Assembly: GCA_903928835.1 (NCBI GenBank)
Contig: CAIYSK010000356.1
Span: 1-7,146, forward strand
Origin: an uncultured cyanobacterium
GTDB taxonomy: Bacteria; Cyanobacteriota; Cyanobacteriia; PCC-6307; Cyanobiaceae
Direction of reading: 5' to 3'
DNA length: 7,146 bases
A program made the position numbers and the translations under genes. This document shows positions 5,971 to 7,146 of the stretch, piece by piece (the stretch's first letter is position 1; every line of letters begins with the position of its first letter). The notes under the pieces were generated by a model. That model saw nothing but the letters and a program-made list of their open reading frames with translations, was not told the DNA's origin and made no database searches.

Positions 5971-7146
5971 GTGAAATCCCATGGTTTTGGTGTGCGGCGC
6001 TTCAGTTTTTCTGCTGCCCTGATTGGCCTAATAGGTCTGCCCTTGGCGGCGCTGGCTTCTTCTCCTGCCTTATCTGGCAGCAAGGATCAGCCAGCCGTTA
6101 ATTCTGTTGCGACCCCTCCGCAAATTCCCTTGGCTCCTGCCGTCCTGGGACCCAGGCCCAGGCTGAATCCCAAGGTGGCGCCCACGGCGGCTACCCAGCT
6201 CAAAAGCGGGGTTGGTGATTTGGGCGGTCCGAACATCATGGCCTTGCCCACCAAGCCTGAGATGGTGCGCATTCAGCAGTTGCGCCCCCTGGGCCTGGCT
6301 GATGTGCAAAATTTGGCCGAGGTAAACAATCTCAACCTCAAGGCGATTGCTAGCCAGGTGGATCAAGCCAAGAGCAACCTCCGGGCCAAGCTTGCCCTTT
6401 GGTATCCCACCCTTAACGTGAGCTCAACGGCATTGCCTAGCTATGCCACGGGCCAGAATTATGTAAAGCAGGGGGGGACAACTAGATCTTCGGATATTGA
6501 CCGCTATGGATTAGATGTATCCCTGGCGGCGGCCTATGCACTTATTAACCCCCAAAGGGTCCCAACGGTTGCTGCAGCAAGAGATCAATACGAGAAGGCT
6601 AAATATCAATACATTGTCTCATTGCGGGATTTGCGCCTTCAGGCTGCCCAGGCCTACTTCGATCTGCAGCAGTCTGATGATTCAGTCCGTATTGGCCAGG
6701 AATCCGTGCGCTCATCGCTAGTGAGCCTGCGGGATGCCAAGGCCCGTTTCCAGGCTGGTGTGGCGACCAAGCTTGAGGTGCTCCAGGCAGAAACCCAGTT
6801 GGCGCGCGATCAGCAAATTCTTACCAATGGTCTGGCCTCCCAATCGGTTGCCCGTCGTGCGTTGGCATCCCTACTAGATCTTCCGTTCAACGTCACGCCA
6901 ACCGCCAAGGACCCAACGCGGGTACTGGGTGTATGGAACGCCTCATTGTACGAGAGCATTGTGGCGGCCTATTCCTTCCGCGAGGAGCTCGATCAGGTCA
7001 TTCTGGATATATCCATCGCCAATAGTCAGGCCAATGCTGCTTGGTTTCTACTCACTTCATGCCCTGTATTTGTATCACCAGGCATACCTATTATATGTGG
7101 TAGTTTTCGGGAAAATGAAAATGACAAAGGATTTTTATCAAAACCC
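5971..7146 (+). CDS. TolC-family outer-membrane efflux protein (3' partial)
   Basis: The frame starts at GTG 5971, six bases after the DUF512 stop, and stays open for 392 codons to the right edge. AGG at 5963-5965 lies five bases upstream; GTG 5992 is an alternative. Residues 1-30 are a signal peptide (KSHGFGVRR, hydrophobic core, LAALA|SS). Residues 31-95 are a Pro/Ala-rich linker. From about 105 the family pattern appears: LADVQNLAEVNNLNLKAIAS, then LRAKLALWYPTLNVSS (137-152), LRLQAAQAYFDLQQSDDSVR (221-240), the helix-turn DAKARFQAGVATKLEVLQAE (255-274) and QLARDQQI (276-283). These match the outer-membrane efflux repeat of channels used by type I secretion and efflux pumps. Similarity fails after NSQANAA (to residue 357), where the DNA turns AT-rich, so the last 35 codons may not belong to this gene. 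Bases 6481-6660 are about 49% GC, below the neighbours. Confidence 0.86.
   Translation, partial: MKSHGFGVRRFSFSAALIGLIGLPLAALASSPALSGSKDQPAVNSVATPPQIPLAPAVLGPRPRLNPKVAPTAATQLKSGVGDLGGPNIMALPTKPEMVRIQQLRPLGLADVQNLAEVNNLNLKAIASQVDQAKSNLRAKLALWYPTLNVSSTALPSYATGQNYVKQGGTTRSSDIDRYGLDVSLAAAYALINPQRVPTVAAARDQYEKAKYQYIVSLRDLRLQAAQAYFDLQQSDDSVRIGQESVRSSLVSLRDAKARFQAGVATKLEVLQAETQLARDQQILTNGLASQSVARRALASLLDLPFNVTPTAKDPTRVLGVWNASLYESIVAAYSFREELDQVILDISIANSQANAAWFLLTSCPVFVSPGIPIICGSFRENENDKGFLSKP
7042..7146. other. AT-rich terminal segment, probable junction or foreign DNA
   Basis: These 105 bases are about 36% GC by hand count, while the rest of the window is clearly GC-rich. The TolC-like frame stays open through them, but the residues (WFLLTSCPVFVSPG and on) no longer resemble the family. 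On the minus strand a second frame is open from the right edge to a TGA at about 7029-7027. It has mostly A/T third positions and reads for example SRKLPHIIGMPGDTNTG; I do not recognise it. Explanations include a chimeric contig end, an inserted element or a recombined allele. The sequence alone cannot separate these. Confidence 0.5.

Overview
The window looks like a chromosomal piece of a GC-rich picocyanobacterium (Synechococcus/Cyanobium type). It carries psbU, which encodes a lumenal photosystem II subunit, plus two families I know only from cyanobacteria (DUF3120 and the PDZ/radical-SAM-like DUF512 protein) and a VKOR-thioredoxin fusion of the cyanobacterial kind. Genes are densely packed, and apart from the last ~105 bases the DNA is GC-rich. 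No tRNA, rRNA, CRISPR array or insertion sequence was seen.

Layout, left to right. (1) The 3' two thirds of a membrane VKOR-thioredoxin fusion on + runs in from the left edge. (2) nadB (L-aspartate oxidase) on - converges with it, and the two stop codons share one CTAG. (3) psbU on - lies upstream of nadB, separated by a strong intrinsic terminator on the same strand. (4) A DUF3120 membrane protein on - lies upstream of psbU. (5) A 98-base divergent region holds a good sigma-70-type promoter. It drives a compact + strand cluster: uppP (undecaprenyl-diphosphate phosphatase), then the DUF512 protein 30 bases later, then a TolC-family outer-membrane protein 6 bases later. The TolC gene is cut by the right edge.

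How the genes may relate. The VKOR fusion makes disulfides in the lumen/periplasm, and PsbU is an exported lumenal protein. UppP recycles the lipid carrier for cell-wall and polysaccharide export, and the TolC homologue is an envelope export channel, so the + strand cluster has an envelope theme. The DUF512 protein between them has no known function. NadB starts NAD synthesis and has no obvious link to its neighbours.

Most notable points. The psbU terminator ends only about 34 bases before the nadB start, and one arm of it can instead pair with the nadB ribosome binding site. The last ~105 bases drop to about 36% GC (hand count), just where the TolC-like protein stops resembling its family; this suggests an assembly chimera, an insertion or a recombination junction. 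I did not find a convincing new multi-gene system. The unexplained parts are the DUF512 protein's role, the psbU/nadB leader and the right-hand junction.
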